Under the pieces are notes generated by a model. That model saw nothing but the letters and a program-made list of their open reading frames with translations. It searched no databases and was not told the DNA's origin. From positions 1-44,446 of the forward strand of contig NZ_NRRN01000029.1 of assembly GCF_016583625.1 (NCBI RefSeq): 44,446 nucleotides of DNA, in the 5' to 3' direction. Within the stretch, counting starts at the first letter, position 1. Each line of letters opens with the position of its first letter. Source of the DNA: Halorhodospira abdelmalekii. Its GTDB lineage: Bacteria > Pseudomonadota > Gammaproteobacteria > Nitrococcales > Halorhodospiraceae. Below are positions 43,967 to 44,446 of this stretch, in pieces. The position numbers and the translations under genes were made by a program.

Positions 43967-44113
43967 ATGACCCGCCCTCGCTCAGAACAGGTATCCGTCA
44001 CGGATACGCCGTGGTACCACGTGGTGTCGCGGTGCGTCCGCCGTGCTTTTCTCTGTGGTCAGTGGAAGGGGAACAGGGACAGGCACTTTGGTTTGGGTGG
44101 GCAAGGAAGGTAG
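43967..44113 (+). pseudogene. 5' remnant of a REP-associated (Y1/TnpA-like) transposase
   Basis: The ATG at 43967 begins [28 protein letters not shown], the characteristic N-terminus of RAYT transposases (IS200-like Y1 family, YHVVSRC segment), then LCG. After about residue 31 (44060) homology ends and the frame reads into unrelated Gly/Arg sequence with a stop at 44111-44113. The catalytic HUH and tyrosine regions are missing, so it is a non-functional fragment. Confidence 0.75.
44074..44089 (+). repeat. RAYT-type terminal repeat, second copy
   Basis: CAGGGACAGGCACTTT, an imperfect direct repeat of 43914-43928, begins just after homology to the transposase ends. Confidence 0.55.
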
Positions 44114-44329
44114 TAGACAGGGAAGCATTGTCACATGGAAGTGCGGGCCATGCTGAGACTCAGACGCATTTAAGGTGGTGTGGCTTAGGATGATTGAGGA
44201 ATCAGTCGGTAACGAGCGTTTCTACTTCGTCTAACGGGTCTTATGTTAAAAGGTTGGTAGGGAGTAGGGCACGGCGGCCCGTTTCAGTCGATTTATTTGC
44301 TGAAGGAAGAGATGGGGTAGGGACAGGCA

Positions 44330-44446
44330 GAGCGCCGAGATAAATCGGTAGGAGATTGGAGGTGAAAGCCCTCTGCCCGGTAAGGGAGGCCACCGGCCGG
44401 GACCCCGAGTCATGGGCTGTTGCCCGCGAGGGCAGTGGCTAAGCGT
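44330..44446 (+). mobile_element. Candidate 5' end of a group II intron (runs off window)
   Basis: From 44330 the sequence GAGCGCCGAGATAAATCGG, followed by GGAGGTGAAAGCCCTC, GGTAAGGGAGGCC, CCCGAGTCATG and GTGGCTAAGCG, resembles bacterial group II intron domain I 5' regions, with GAGCG in place of the GUGYG consensus. Several short stems are evident (for example GGCTGTTGCCC, GCCCGCGAGGGC). The 3' part and any reverse transcriptase lie beyond the window. The 216 bp from 44114 to 44329 contain no gene I can support. Confidence 0.6.

Noticed and set aside
44114-44329. Possible small gene between the transposase remnant and the intron
   Set aside because: Only short frames with no ribosome site or recognisable protein pattern.

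Overview
The window is a GC-rich bacterial chromosome segment, probably from a halophilic or haloalkaliphilic gammaproteobacterium near the Ectothiorhodospiraceae/Chromatiales. Reasons: the conserved core order rnr-rlmB-rpsF-rpsR-(membrane protein)-rplI-dnaB-alr-radA, a BCCT osmolyte transporter, a complete Mrp-type cation/proton antiporter cluster, and two very large acidic S-layer-like proteins. The taxonomic placement is inference from gene content, not from a search.

Layout. Positions 1-5865 (minus strand) carry a polyphosphate:AMP phosphotransferase, a BCCT transporter, and a two-gene unit of a nucleotide-sugar (UDP-glucuronate-type) epimerase and a cytidylyltransferase/phosphoenolpyruvate-mutase fusion, which suggests phosphonate-modified surface glycan. 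From 5964 on the plus strand come ferrochelatase and a tightly overlapping Mrp cluster, E-F-G-(MbhD/MbhE/MnhB fusion)-C-D-D'-D'', with no MrpA and three antiporter-like subunits. Then follow an orphan FbpC-like ATPase, a 1505-residue CheB-CheR-PAS-PAS-LOV-histidine kinase-receiver protein, and tRNA-Leu. Positions 21690-32213 hold RNA-processing, ribosomal, replication, cell-wall and repair genes. A PilZ protein and folD lie on the minus strand, followed by a tRNA cluster Pro-Arg-His-Lys.

From 35647 to 43722, base composition changes to visibly more A+T-rich. Two acidic, signal-peptide-less, beta-rich proteins (1594 and 1059 aa) look like type-I-secreted S-layer or RTX-like surface proteins. 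The right end is mobile-element territory: a decayed REP-associated transposase remnant with short terminal repeats, and what looks like the 5' end of a group II intron running off the window.

A pervasive oddity is short tandem repeats with units of 5 to 40 bp and different sequences. They fill almost every intergenic gap. They also occur in frame inside housekeeping proteins (MrpE, MrpB fusion, MrpD'', FbpC-like, RNase R, RlmB, Alr, RadA, PilZ), adding low-complexity tails or loops to otherwise normal enzymes. The most interesting single items are the LOV photosensor inside a CheB/CheR hybrid kinase, the Mrp cluster whose third antiporter subunit lacks the conserved TM5 glutamate, the PEP-mutase fusion, and the repeat expansion.
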